Assembly (NCBI GenBank): GCA_964605145.1
Contig: CAZSBG010000005.1
Location: 1-64,000 of the forward strand
DNA: 64,000 nucleotides
Direction: 5' to 3'
DNA from: CAZSBG01 sp964605145
GTDB taxonomy: Bacteria > Zhuqueibacterota > Zhuqueibacteria > Thermofontimicrobiales > Thermofontimicrobiaceae
Position 1 is the stretch's first letter; every line of letters starts with the position of its first letter. Under the pieces are notes generated by a model. It saw only the letters and a list, made by a program, of their open reading frames with translations, was not told the DNA's origin and did not search any database. Shown piece after piece: positions 54,779-62,666 of the stretch. The position numbers were made by a program, and so were the translations under genes.

Positions 54779-56305
54779 ATGAATTACGACCAGGATTTAC
54801 AATCCATTCAGCAGGCGCGAACGTTGTGCAGCGAGGCCAAAGAAGCGCTGGAAAAGATGAAATCGTTCACGCAAAAAGATGTGGACCGCATCGTTTCCGG
54901 GATGGTGGAAGCAGGCGCCCGGGCGGCCCGGCGTTTAGCCGAATTGGCTGTGGAGGAAACCGGTTTCGGTGTTGTGGCCGATAAAACGGTGAAGAACGAG
55001 CTTGCCACGCGCCGCGTTTATGAATACATCCGCGACATGAAAACCGTAGGCGTGATCCGCGATATTCGCAAAGATAAAATTGTGGAGATCGCCGAGCCGG
55101 TCGGCGTCGTTGCAGGAATCATCCCGGTGACCAATCCCACTTCCACCACGCTGTTCAAGGCCATCATTGCGCTCAAGGCGAAAAATACCATCGTTTTCTC
55201 GCCGCATCCGAACGCGGTTCGGTGCACCAAAGCCACGGTGGATTTGCTTCAAAAAACAATCGAATCGCTGGGTGCGCCCCGGGGGGCCATAAGCGTCATC
55301 ACCATGCCCACGATGAAAGCCTCCGAAGAATTGATGACAAATCCCAACATTGCCGTTATCCTTGCCACAGGCGGGGGCGCCATGGTGAAAAGCGCGTACA
55401 GTTCCGGCAAGCCGGCGTTCGGTGTCGGCCCGGGAAATGTGCCGGCGTTTATCGAGCGTTCGGCAGATGTGCGCAAAGCCGTGGCCGATATTATCGCGTC
55501 CAAAACTTTTGACAACGGCACGGTCTGCGCTTCCGAGCAATCCATTATCGTGGACAAAGCCATCAGCCGCGAAGTGAAGCGCGCACTGAAAGACCACCGC
55601 GCATATTTGATGAACAAGCAGGAATCCAACCAGGTCGCCAAAGTTTTGGTGGACTCCCGGCTGACCATCAATCCCAAACTTGTGGGACAGCCGGCGCACT
55701 TCATCGCACAGCAGGCTGGATTTCAGGTGCCGCAGGATACCACGCTGTTAGTAGCCGAACTGGACGGCGTTGGCCGGGATTTCCCGTTGTCCGTGGAAAA
55801 GCTCTCCCCGGTCATTGCGTATTACGAAGTGGACGGCTGGGAACAGGGATGCAATCGCTGCATCGAGCTGCTGAAATTCGGCGGCATGGGCCATTCGCTG
55901 GCCATCCATTCCAACAATCGCGACGTGATTATGGAATTCGCGCTGAAAAAACCGGCGTACCGAATTCTCGTCAACACGCCGAGCACGCACGGCGCAGTTG
56001 GCTACACCACCAATCTGCCGCCGTCGCTCACATTGGGCTGCGGCACGTATGGCGGCAACATCACTTCGGACAATATTTCGCCGCAGCATTTAATCAACGT
56101 CAAACGGCTGGCGTTCGAAACGAGGCCATTAACGCATGACCGCGTTTCCAGCGCGGACGTTTTCACCGGCGGACAGAAGAAATTGATCACTGAAAAAGAT
56201 ATTAGGCAAGCCATCGCACAGGGAGCCAAAATTAAGTTGGGCAAAGATGTAATCGTGACGCCATTGGCAAAGGATTTGGGAAAAGAACATGATATTTTTG
56301 AGTGA
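54779..56305 (+). CDS. CoA-acylating aldehyde dehydrogenase (EutE/AdhE-N type)
   Basis: The 508-residue enzyme belongs to the acetaldehyde dehydrogenase (acetylating) group, converting an aldehyde plus CoA and NAD+ to acyl-CoA. Recognition rests on 'EPVGVVAGIIPVTNPTSTTL', 'TGGGAMVKSAYSSGKPAFGV', 'GPGNVPAFIE' and the catalytic cysteine C250 in 'FDNGTVCASEQS'. The C-terminal iron-alcohol dehydrogenase of AdhE is absent. No microcompartment shell gene is adjacent. Sulfoacetaldehyde or succinate-semialdehyde dehydrogenases share these motifs, so the substrate is open. Confidence 0.88.
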   Translation: MNYDQDLQSIQQARTLCSEAKEALEKMKSFTQKDVDRIVSGMVEAGARAARRLAELAVEETGFGVVADKTVKNELATRRVYEYIRDMKTVGVIRDIRKDKIVEIAEPVGVVAGIIPVTNPTSTTLFKAIIALKAKNTIVFSPHPNAVRCTKATVDLLQKTIESLGAPRGAISVITMPTMKASEELMTNPNIAVILATGGGAMVKSAYSSGKPAFGVGPGNVPAFIERSADVRKAVADIIASKTFDNGTVCASEQSIIVDKAISREVKRALKDHRAYLMNKQESNQVAKVLVDSRLTINPKLVGQPAHFIAQQAGFQVPQDTTLLVAELDGVGRDFPLSVEKLSPVIAYYEVDGWEQGCNRCIELLKFGGMGHSLAIHSNNRDVIMEFALKKPAYRILVNTPSTHGAVGYTTNLPPSLTLGCGTYGGNITSDNISPQHLINVKRLAFETRPLTHDRVSSADVFTGGQKKLITEKDIRQAIAQGAKIKLGKDVIVTPLAKDLGKEHDIFE

Positions 56306-56526
56306 ACTTCGAATAGCCTACTTTCAATTCCATACAGGCAACGTCACAAATATTCAACATTTCAATTTCAGAAAATTCATCCACTATTTCCTGCGACAAA
56401 CTTTACTCTCAAATCAAACTGAATTCAACACAAATTTTTCAATAATTTTAATTGGTATTTTTCAAAAAATTTCTTATATTGGTCGTTTTTTGCCACTCTG
56501 CAATTCTGATTAGAAAGGAGGTTCGC

Positions 56527-57105
56527 ATGTTGCCAACCGGAATGAGTCTGTATTTCGCTATTGGTTTTATGATATCCTTTTCTTTATTACTGAATGGTGG
56601 TGATGAAAATGGGAAGTCCGAGCCAACCGTTGTCCCTTCCGTCGATTTGAATCGCTACGTAGGCACGTGGTACGAAATCGCGAAAATCCCGAACCGCTTT
56701 CAGCGAAAATGCGACAGCGGCACCACAGCAGAATACCGGCTCCGCGAAGACGGGAACATCGATGTTATCAATCGCTGCAGCAATAAAGATGGCACGCAAA
56801 TTCAGGCGAAAGGAATTGCCAAAATCGTCGATAAAACGACCAATGCGAAACTCAAAGTCAGTTTTGTCAGAATTCTGGGACTGTCGCTATTTTGGGGCGA
56901 CTACTGGATTATTGGTCTGGGAAAAAATTACGAATACGCCATTGTCGGAACACCCAGTCGAAAATACGGCTGGATTCTTGCCCGGCAGCCAAAGCTTCCG
57001 CAGGAAAGCATGGATATAATTCACCGAATTCTGCGTGAACAGGGCTATAATCCGGAAAAATTAGAAAAAACAATTCATTCAATAGATTCAAATTCACTAC
57101 CATAA
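56527..57105 (+). CDS. Lipocalin family protein (Blc-like)
   Basis: The 192-residue protein shows the bacterial lipocalin signature 'VGTWYEIAKIPNRFQRKC' (about residue 43), then 'YRLREDGNIDVINRCSNKDG' and 'DYWIIGLGKNYEYAIVGTPS'. The N-terminal hydrophobic segment ('MSLYFAIGFMISFSLLLNGG') looks like a signal or anchor, but there is no lipobox Cys, unlike E. coli Blc. ATG 56527 is used because 'aaaggagg' ends five bases before it. It probably binds lipids in the envelope under stress. Confidence 0.88.
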   Translation: MLPTGMSLYFAIGFMISFSLLLNGGDENGKSEPTVVPSVDLNRYVGTWYEIAKIPNRFQRKCDSGTTAEYRLREDGNIDVINRCSNKDGTQIQAKGIAKIVDKTTNAKLKVSFVRILGLSLFWGDYWIIGLGKNYEYAIVGTPSRKYGWILARQPKLPQESMDIIHRILREQGYNPEKLEKTIHSIDSNSLP

Positions 57106-57148
57106 ACTACTTGGAAACAATCAAATATATTTAGCTTTTGGAGGAACC

Positions 57149-57706
57149 GTGAGCATTTTAATTCCTAAACAAATGTTTTTCACCAAAGGTGTTGGTTGCC
57201 ATCGTAACAAACTTCAGAGTTTTGAGTTGGCGCTTCGCAGTTGCGGGATTGAACGATGCAATTTAGTCAATGTGTCGAGTATTTTCCCGCCTGAATGTAA
57301 AATCATATCCAAAGAAAAAGGAGTGAGATTATTACAGCCGGGCCAGATCACTTTTGTCGTCATGGCAAAAGCAGCCACGGACGAACCGAATCGCCTTGTC
57401 GCCGCATCGATCGGATTGGCTCAACCAAAAGATAGAAAACAATACGGTTATATTAGTGAACATCATTCCTTTGGAGACACGCAAAAGAAAGCATCGGATT
57501 TTGCCGAAGATTTAGCCGCCACCATGCTGGCATCCACGCTCGGCATTGAACTGGATCCGGACAAAGCATGGGACGAACGAAAACAATTATACATTACCGA
57601 TAAAAATCGGCAATTCAAAAGCCGAAGCATCGCTCAAACTGCGAAAGGTCATAAAGACGGCCTGTGGACGACCGTTGTTGCCTGTGCAGTCATGTTAACC
57701 GAATAA
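57149..57706 (+). CDS. pdaD: Pyruvoyl-dependent arginine decarboxylase
   Basis: The enzyme decarboxylates arginine to agmatine. The self-cleavage site 'NVSSIFPPECK' places the break between S43 and S44, giving a small beta chain and a pyruvoyl-bearing alpha chain. Other family features are 'FTKGVGCHRNKLQSFELAL' and 'GLWTTVVACAV'. The start is GTG with 'ggagg' seven bases upstream. It opens a tight three-gene operon: the deoxyhypusine-synthase-like gene follows after 13 bases and the agmatinase gene overlaps that. Together they should make putrescine and a longer polyamine from arginine. Confidence 0.93.
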   Translation: MSILIPKQMFFTKGVGCHRNKLQSFELALRSCGIERCNLVNVSSIFPPECKIISKEKGVRLLQPGQITFVVMAKAATDEPNRLVAASIGLAQPKDRKQYGYISEHHSFGDTQKKASDFAEDLAATMLASTLGIELDPDKAWDERKQLYITDKNRQFKSRSIAQTAKGHKDGLWTTVVACAVMLTE

Positions 57707-57719
57707 ACCGGGATATGCA

Positions 57720-58787
57720 ATGAAACATCATTCATTATTTGGAAACGCGCCGGATATTATTCCACAACCCATGGAAAAAGGCTGGGCCATCGACACGTTG
57801 CTGGATTATATGGGGCACACATCGTTCGAAGCGAGAAATGTGTATCGCGGCGCCAAATTATTCAAAACAATGATTCATGAAAACGATGTCATCTGGCTTG
57901 GCATTGCCGGGGCGGGAATTGCCGGCGGCATGGGCGGCATGGTCATTTCTCTGATAGAAGCAGGATTCATCGATATCATCTGCTCCACCGGAGCCCAGGT
58001 GTATCACGATCTCCATTTCGCGTTCGATTTGCCGGTAAAGGCAATTCATCCCACGTGGGACGATAATGTGCTGCGTCGCCACGGCGACACCAGAATTTAC
58101 GACATCGGCATTCGCGAAAAGGAAACGCTGGAAGCCCAGGATGAAATTATCCGTGAATTTGTGAAGACGAACTACGACCAGCTTTCAAAACGCGAACTTG
58201 CCAGTTGGGAATTCAACAACCTGTTAGGCGGCTGGGTAAAAAAGCACGCCAAATTTCCGGAGCGCAGTTTTGTGGTGAAAGCATTCGAGCAGGGCGTGCC
58301 GATTTTCTGGGATTCGCTGTCCAACCATTCCATTGCCATGAATTTAACCCGAACCGACCGCGAAGGCTTCCCGGTGAGGCTGTCGGCCCAAAAAGACATA
58401 TTCGATTCCGCCGCGATATCGTTTTCATCCGGCGGAACGAGCTTTGTCGAATGGGGCGGCGGCGGCCCGAAGAATTTCATTCAGCAAACCGGGCCAACCA
58501 TCAGTCAGATTTTGTCCATCGACTTCGAAGGCGCGGAACGGGGACTGCAAATCAGCACGGCCGTGGAACGGGAAGGCAGCCTTTCCAGTTGCACATTTGG
58601 CGAAGCGGTCACCTGGGGAAAATACCAAAGCGACGATCCAGACAAGCTGGTGCAAATATGGGGTGAATACAGCATCATTTTTCCGCTGTTAGCCGCGTAT
58701 GTGCTGGAATTATGTTCGCCGCGGACGCCGCGAAATTTTATTTCGATTATGCCCGAATACATTCAAAAGCTGGAAACCGCACAATGA
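57720..58787 (+). CDS. Deoxyhypusine synthase family protein, probably homospermidine synthase-like
   Basis: The 355-residue protein carries the NAD-binding deoxyhypusine synthase fold: 'LGIAGAGIAGGMGGMVISLI', 'DIICSTGAQVYHDLHFAF', 'VPIFWDSLSNHS' and the active-site region 'EWGGGGPKNFIQQ', where K251 would form the enzyme-substrate imine. Bacteria lack eIF5A, so a bacterial member is expected to transfer the aminobutyl group to another amine, for example putrescine to give homospermidine. Its place between arginine decarboxylase and agmatinase supports a polyamine role. Its stop overlaps the agmatinase ATG. Confidence 0.85.
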   Translation: MKHHSLFGNAPDIIPQPMEKGWAIDTLLDYMGHTSFEARNVYRGAKLFKTMIHENDVIWLGIAGAGIAGGMGGMVISLIEAGFIDIICSTGAQVYHDLHFAFDLPVKAIHPTWDDNVLRRHGDTRIYDIGIREKETLEAQDEIIREFVKTNYDQLSKRELASWEFNNLLGGWVKKHAKFPERSFVVKAFEQGVPIFWDSLSNHSIAMNLTRTDREGFPVRLSAQKDIFDSAAISFSSGGTSFVEWGGGGPKNFIQQTGPTISQILSIDFEGAERGLQISTAVEREGSLSSCTFGEAVTWGKYQSDDPDKLVQIWGEYSIIFPLLAAYVLELCSPRTPRNFISIMPEYIQKLETAQ

Positions 58788-59653
58788 AAAAATATGAAAA
58801 GCAGTTCCTCGGAATAGAAAACGAGCAGTTTTCGTTTGAAGAATCCGAAATAATTGTGGTGCCGTTTCCTTTCGAAGGCGCTGTGTCCTACGGCAAAGGC
58901 ACTGCGGAAGGCCCGGACGCGATTCTCGATGCGTCGTATTATCTGGAACTGTACGATGAAATTTTGAAGTTTGAACCGTCCCGTAAGGGCATTTTCACCG
59001 CAGCGCCGCCGCTTATTCCGGACGAGCCGGAGCGCATGGCCGAAACCGTTTACCTGACCATCCGCGAGCTTCTCCAGAACGATAAATTCATCGTGGCCAT
59101 CGGCGGCGATCATTCCATTTCTTCCGGGTACGTCCGCGCGCTGCATGAAAAATTTGACATGTTTTCAGTCATTCAATTCGACGCCCACTCAGATCTGCGC
59201 GACAGCTACGAGGGCACTCCGTTCAGCCATGCCAGCGTGATGGCGCGAATTCGGGAAATGACAAAAAACACGCTGCAGCTTGGCACTCGCAGCATGTCTG
59301 TGGAAGAAGCGCAATTGGTGGAAAAGGAAAACATGTCGCTGCTCAGCATGCACGATCTGCGACACGGTAACGCTGATTTGGATTCGCTGTTGGACAAACT
59401 GCCGGACCCGGTGTTCATCACGTTTGATGTGGATGTATTCGACTGGAGCGTCGTCCGAAGCACCGGCACCCCGGAGCCGGGCGGATTGCTCTGGGATGAA
59501 ACCATGCGGTTGCTATTCAAGATTTTTTCGAAAAAGACTGTGGTCGGTTTCGATGTCGTGGAATTGTCCAAACACGAAGGCGATCCCAACTCGCCCTTTG
59601 CCGTGGCCAAGCTGATTTACAAGATGATCGGATTCAAGTTTTTCAGTAAGTAG
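58784..59653 (+). CDS. speB: Agmatinase (ureohydrolase family)
   Basis: This enzyme hydrolyses agmatine to putrescine and urea with a binuclear manganese centre. Metal-binding motifs are 'GGDHSISSGYVRAL', 'QFDAHSDLRDSY' and 'TFDVDVFDW'; the last usually reads SFDVDALDP, so the local spelling is unusual. 'GTPEPGGL' completes the site. ATG 58784 overlaps the stop of the preceding gene (ATGA), so translation is coupled; a longer upstream frame is not used. Length 289 is normal. Arginase-like activity cannot be excluded, but the context with arginine decarboxylase favours agmatine. Confidence 0.92.
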   Translation: MKKYEKQFLGIENEQFSFEESEIIVVPFPFEGAVSYGKGTAEGPDAILDASYYLELYDEILKFEPSRKGIFTAAPPLIPDEPERMAETVYLTIRELLQNDKFIVAIGGDHSISSGYVRALHEKFDMFSVIQFDAHSDLRDSYEGTPFSHASVMARIREMTKNTLQLGTRSMSVEEAQLVEKENMSLLSMHDLRHGNADLDSLLDKLPDPVFITFDVDVFDWSVVRSTGTPEPGGLLWDETMRLLFKIFSKKTVVGFDVVELSKHEGDPNSPFAVAKLIYKMIGFKFFSK

Positions 59654-60024
59654 TATGCTTGCTCCAATGCACTGCGTTAGAGCGCAATTAATGTTCACTT
59701 TCAATCGCTTTGAAGGCTTTCCGTTACCATTCAGGAGCGTGGGAACAAGAGAACAGTTTCACCGCACACAATTTACCTTTAGTGAAACATCAAACGGTTT
59801 TAAAATCACATAAGTTTAAAACAAACTCAAGCGAATCTTCTTCACACTTATTTCTATTTTTTAAATCCGCGAGAATGCGCCGAAGGACGCATCTGCCTCA
59901 GGCACGATCCGTGCGGAACGTCCACCATCTTATAGGCGGATCATCAGCGTCATCCGTGTGCCATCATTTTTCAAACCAGTTGAATGATATTTTAGAGTCC
60001 CGAACAATTCACAGAGGCTTTCAT
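59654..60024. other. 371-base spacer with dispersed repeat
   Basis: The segment 59943-59959 shares 16 of 17 bases with the inverted-repeat element near 12823, so the same repeat family occurs in both island and chromosome. A reading frame crosses the spacer but has no coding character. Confidence 0.5.
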
Positions 60025-60828
60025 TTGGATATTAAGGCTGCGCTGCAACCTCTCGATATTCTCTTTATTATCATCTATTTAATTCTAATTCTCTCTCTCG
60101 GCTTTTGGATCAGCTACCGCAAGAAAGAATCCGGCGACTTGTTTTTAGCCGGGAGAAATCTGGGCTGGCCCAACATCGGTTTTTCGATTTTCGGCACGAA
60201 TATTTCACCGTCGATGATGCTGGCTGCCTGCTCAGTAGCGTACACCTCCGGGATGGTCGCTGCTAATTTCGAATGGTTGGCCTGGCCGTTTCTTCTGCTG
60301 CTGACCATGGTTTTTGTCCCGCATTATTTGAACACCAGAATCAGCACCATGCCGGAATTTATGGAGCACCGCTTCGTTTCGAAAAGCAGAACATTCCTGT
60401 CGTGGTACGCGCTCTTCACGACCATCATTCTCTGGCTTGGCGGCGCGCTCTATTCCGGGGGACTGCTGCTAATGCAAATAACCGGCTGGCCCCTGTGGGT
60501 GTGCCTGGCTGCGCTCATCGCCATCGCCACCAGCTTTACCATTGCCGGCGGATTAGCCGCGGTTGTTTACACCGATACATTTCAATCTGTCCTGATGATC
60601 GTCGCCTCGGCAGCGCTGACAATTTTCGCGTTTTTCAAAGCCGGCGGTCTGGGCACCATTCTGGATAAAATTCCGCCGGATTACTGGCAGCTCTTCCGCC
60701 CGGCAAGCGACGATACGTTTCCCTGGCCAGCCATAATTTTGGGCTATCCCATCCTCGGCATCTGGTTCTGGTGCACGGATCAAATCATTTTGCAGCACGT
60801 TTTAGGCGCGCGCAATAAGCGAGTATGA
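60025..60828 (+). pseudogene. Sodium:solute symporter, C-terminal half missing
   Basis: The sequence is a clear SSS transporter N-terminal half: 'FIIIYLILILSLGFWISYRK', 'LFLAGRNLGWPNIGFSIFGT', 'STMPEFMEHRF', 'TIAGGLAAVVYTD', 'WFWCTDQIILQHVLGA'. Family members continue for another 200-300 residues, but here the frame ends three residues after 'GARNK'. Only about 268 residues remain, and the DNA beyond shows no transporter sequence. Loss happened by deletion or insertion at about 60828, right beside the cassette-like segment. The start is a TTG at 60025 behind 'agagg'. Confidence 0.75.
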
Positions 60829-60863
60829 TTGCCCTTTATTTGATATTTAATTAATTTCTGAAA

Positions 60864-60878
60864 ACCCCGGTTGTCCGA
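60864..60878. repeat. 15-base inverted repeat, left copy
   Basis: ACCCCGGTTGTCCGA is the exact reverse complement of 61867-61881. The two copies enclose the DUF6994 gene and its flanking direct repeats. Confidence 0.6.
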
Positions 60879-60934
60879 TCGAAGCTGAAAATCCGCCTTC
60901 TTTTTGGCGGGGGAAGTCACCGGGAGTTTAAATC

Positions 60935-60945
60935 TGCCTGACATC
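60935..60945. repeat. 11-base direct repeat, left copy
   Basis: TGCCTGACATC recurs in the same orientation at 61829-61839, 894 bases away, on the other side of the DUF6994 gene. Confidence 0.55.
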
Positions 60946-60952
60946 GGTTGAC

Positions 60953-61029
60953 GTGTATGTGCAGTAGCGGATTAGAAGCACAGACCTTCGACTTACCACT
61001 GCACCCCCTCATGCATCATACACGCAGTT
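60953..61029 (-). other. attC-like fold-back sequence downstream of the DUF6994 gene
   Basis: On the minus strand the stop codon TAA lies inside ATATAAC, close to the R-box RYYYAAC of integron attC sites. The arms CATACAC (61017-61023) with GTGTATG (60953-60959), and ACTGCA (60998-61003) with TGCAGT (60960-60965), make a long imperfect hairpin with unpaired bases on one side, as attC sites have. The GTTRRRY box expected at the far end is not seen, so the assignment is weak. Confidence 0.35.
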
Positions 61030-61759
61030 ATATGCTGGAATCTTTCTCTGTCTTTTTTAGTTTAGTATAATTTTCTATTCTCTTGTTTCTTGAATAAATA
61101 AAATTCTTTACTCCATTTTTATAGAGTAGATATTCGTCGATGTTGGAAAATTTTGGACGAGTTTTGAAGTCATCAAAAGGCAAATAAAATTTGATATTTT
61201 TATTTTCAGCAATTAAATCTTCTAATAAAAAGAATTTGATATAGCCGATGAAATTATCAAACAAATCGAAAAATTTTTTATATCTTAATAAGGTGTCATA
61301 AAGCGGACTTTTTTGTCCCAAATAAAAGAGTCGAATACATTCTAATGTTAAATCAAATCTATCATCAATCAAACTATTTACTCCACGAGCTTGATTGATT
61401 GTATGGTTGCCGTCTATTCTGTTATTTGGGAAAATAGTATAAGCTCCAATGGTAGAGCCTGTATTAAAAAGTTCATCTACCTCGCTTGGGATTTGTTTTG
61501 TAAGCCAATACTTTCGTTTATGGTTTTTATATGAGTGTGTTATTGCATCGCTCCCCAAAAAGAATTCTCCAAGCTCTGACTTATGATATAAATATACGCC
61601 ATTTTTATTATCAAATAATTCAAAGGTTTTACCATTTGGTAAAGGTTTACTCCATAACGTCTTATGGTATTGTCGGAGTGTTGGACTGGCGCTGTCAGGA
61701 TCGCCGCCTTTTGCATCAGTGTAAACATTATAATTTACGTCAATTTTTATTTGTCTCAT
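61028..61759 (-). CDS. DUF6994-like family protein
   Basis: The 243-residue protein resembles the DUF6994 family as I remember it: 'KGGDPDSASPTLRQYHKTLW', 'LPNGKTFEL', 'ELGEFFLGSDAITHSY', 'TINQARGVNSLIDDRFDLTL', 'ECIRLFYLGQKSPLYDTL', 'FDLFDNFIGYIKFFLLEDL'. It is cytosolic, with no catalytic residues I can name. Many such proteins with a strict 'DLTLECIR' block are encoded by orphan, mobile-looking genes. Base composition is much more AT-rich than both neighbours, and its stop codon is buried in a fold-back sequence, which suggests transfer as a cassette. Function unknown. Confidence 0.65.
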   Translation of the reverse strand: MRQIKIDVNYNVYTDAKGGDPDSASPTLRQYHKTLWSKPLPNGKTFELFDNKNGVYLYHKSELGEFFLGSDAITHSYKNHKRKYWLTKQIPSEVDELFNTGSTIGAYTIFPNNRIDGNHTINQARGVNSLIDDRFDLTLECIRLFYLGQKSPLYDTLLRYKKFFDLFDNFIGYIKFFLLEDLIAENKNIKFYLPFDDFKTRPKFSNIDEYLLYKNGVKNFIYSRNKRIENYTKLKKTEKDSSI

Positions 61760-61828
61760 CCGGTTTAAATTGTTTTTTTAAATGTCGTCTTCTTTCAATG
61801 TCTCAAACTGTTATCCTTCGATTCGTGT

Positions 61829-61884
61829 TGCCTGACATCATTAGAGTTAAACACACCCGGTGTCCTTCGGACAACCGGGGTGTG
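61829..61884. repeat. Right direct repeat and palindromic inverted repeat
   Basis: TGCCTGACATC (61829-61839) is the right copy of the 11-base direct repeat. Beyond it, 61852-61884 is a near-palindrome ('cacccggtgtcc', 'ggacaaccggggtg') whose right arm is the 15-base partner of 60864-60878. Confidence 0.6.
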
Positions 61885-61931
61885 GTAGTTTTCATTCGCG
61901 CAATTCTCGTAATTCGCGGTTCAATTTTTTA

Positions 61932-62645
61932 TTAGAGCAACCCGAAAGAAATCGCCAAAAAACTGGGCCCGTTGATGGCCGCGTGGATAACGACCCCGGT
62001 CCAGCTATTTTTTCTCTTCTGCACAACATACGATTGAATGAACAAAACGGGCAGCAGCGTCACGAAAAGCTGCCAGCCGAATGCAATATGAAAAATTCCC
62101 CAGAAAAATCCATGAACCAGCCACGTTTGTTTGCCAAAGACAATTTCCTGTCGCGGCAATAACGTTCCGCGCCAGAGGATTTCTTCGCCCAAAATATTCA
62201 GAATCCAGTATGGCAGCCACAGGAGCAGAATCCAGTAACGATCCGGCGTCAACGGTTCGAACGACATGAATGGCGGTTGTGTTTCCACGCGGGGGAGAAA
62301 CGCTTCAAATATTTTCATGATAAGAAGACTGAAAAACCCAATCGCGATAATCCCGCCCAGGCTCCACAGCCAATCAGCCTTGGTCATTTTTTTGAACCGA
62401 AGCCGGTTTTCCCATACATATTTATTGATCGTCAATCCCTCATTCTTTAAAATAATGAGCGCAACGATGAGTAAAGGCAGAAAAATTCCAAGCCCGGCAA
62501 CGATGAACCAGAATATCACCGGCTCAAGGCCGGTCTGTTTGCTGAGTGACGGGATTAAAAAATGGGTCTCCAAAAAGAGTAGTAATGCCGCAATGCCGAA
62601 TATCGCAAGCGAACCTGAAAAACCGATTCCTTTAAGAGTATTCAA
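61932..62645 (-). CDS. CPBP family intramembrane metalloprotease
   Basis: The 237-residue protein has about six membrane helices and the three CPBP (Abi/CAAX-protease-like) motifs: 'GEEILWRG' (EExxxR), 'FFWGIFHIAF' (FxxxH) and 'IHAAIN' (HxxxN). These intramembrane enzymes cleave prenylated or other membrane peptides; bacterial members are linked to bacteriocin self-immunity and maturation, but the substrate here is unknown. The gene lies 21 bases after the trpB-like gene stop on the same strand, so they may be co-transcribed, although the functions do not obviously connect. Confidence 0.88.
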   Translation of the reverse strand: MNTLKGIGFSGSLAIFGIAALLLFLETHFLIPSLSKQTGLEPVIFWFIVAGLGIFLPLLIVALIILKNEGLTINKYVWENRLRFKKMTKADWLWSLGGIIAIGFFSLLIMKIFEAFLPRVETQPPFMSFEPLTPDRYWILLLWLPYWILNILGEEILWRGTLLPRQEIVFGKQTWLVHGFFWGIFHIAFGWQLFVTLLPVLFIQSYVVQKRKNSWTGVVIHAAINGPSFLAISFGLL

Positions 62646-62666
62646 AATTTACATCCATTCAAAAAA

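Noticed and set aside
54935..55699. Minus-strand frame of 254 codons
   Set aside because: Mirror of the aldehyde dehydrogenase gene; no domain or ribosome site.
60953..61029. True integron attC site
   Set aside because: No integrase of the IntI type and no GTTRRRY box at the far end; kept only as attC-like.
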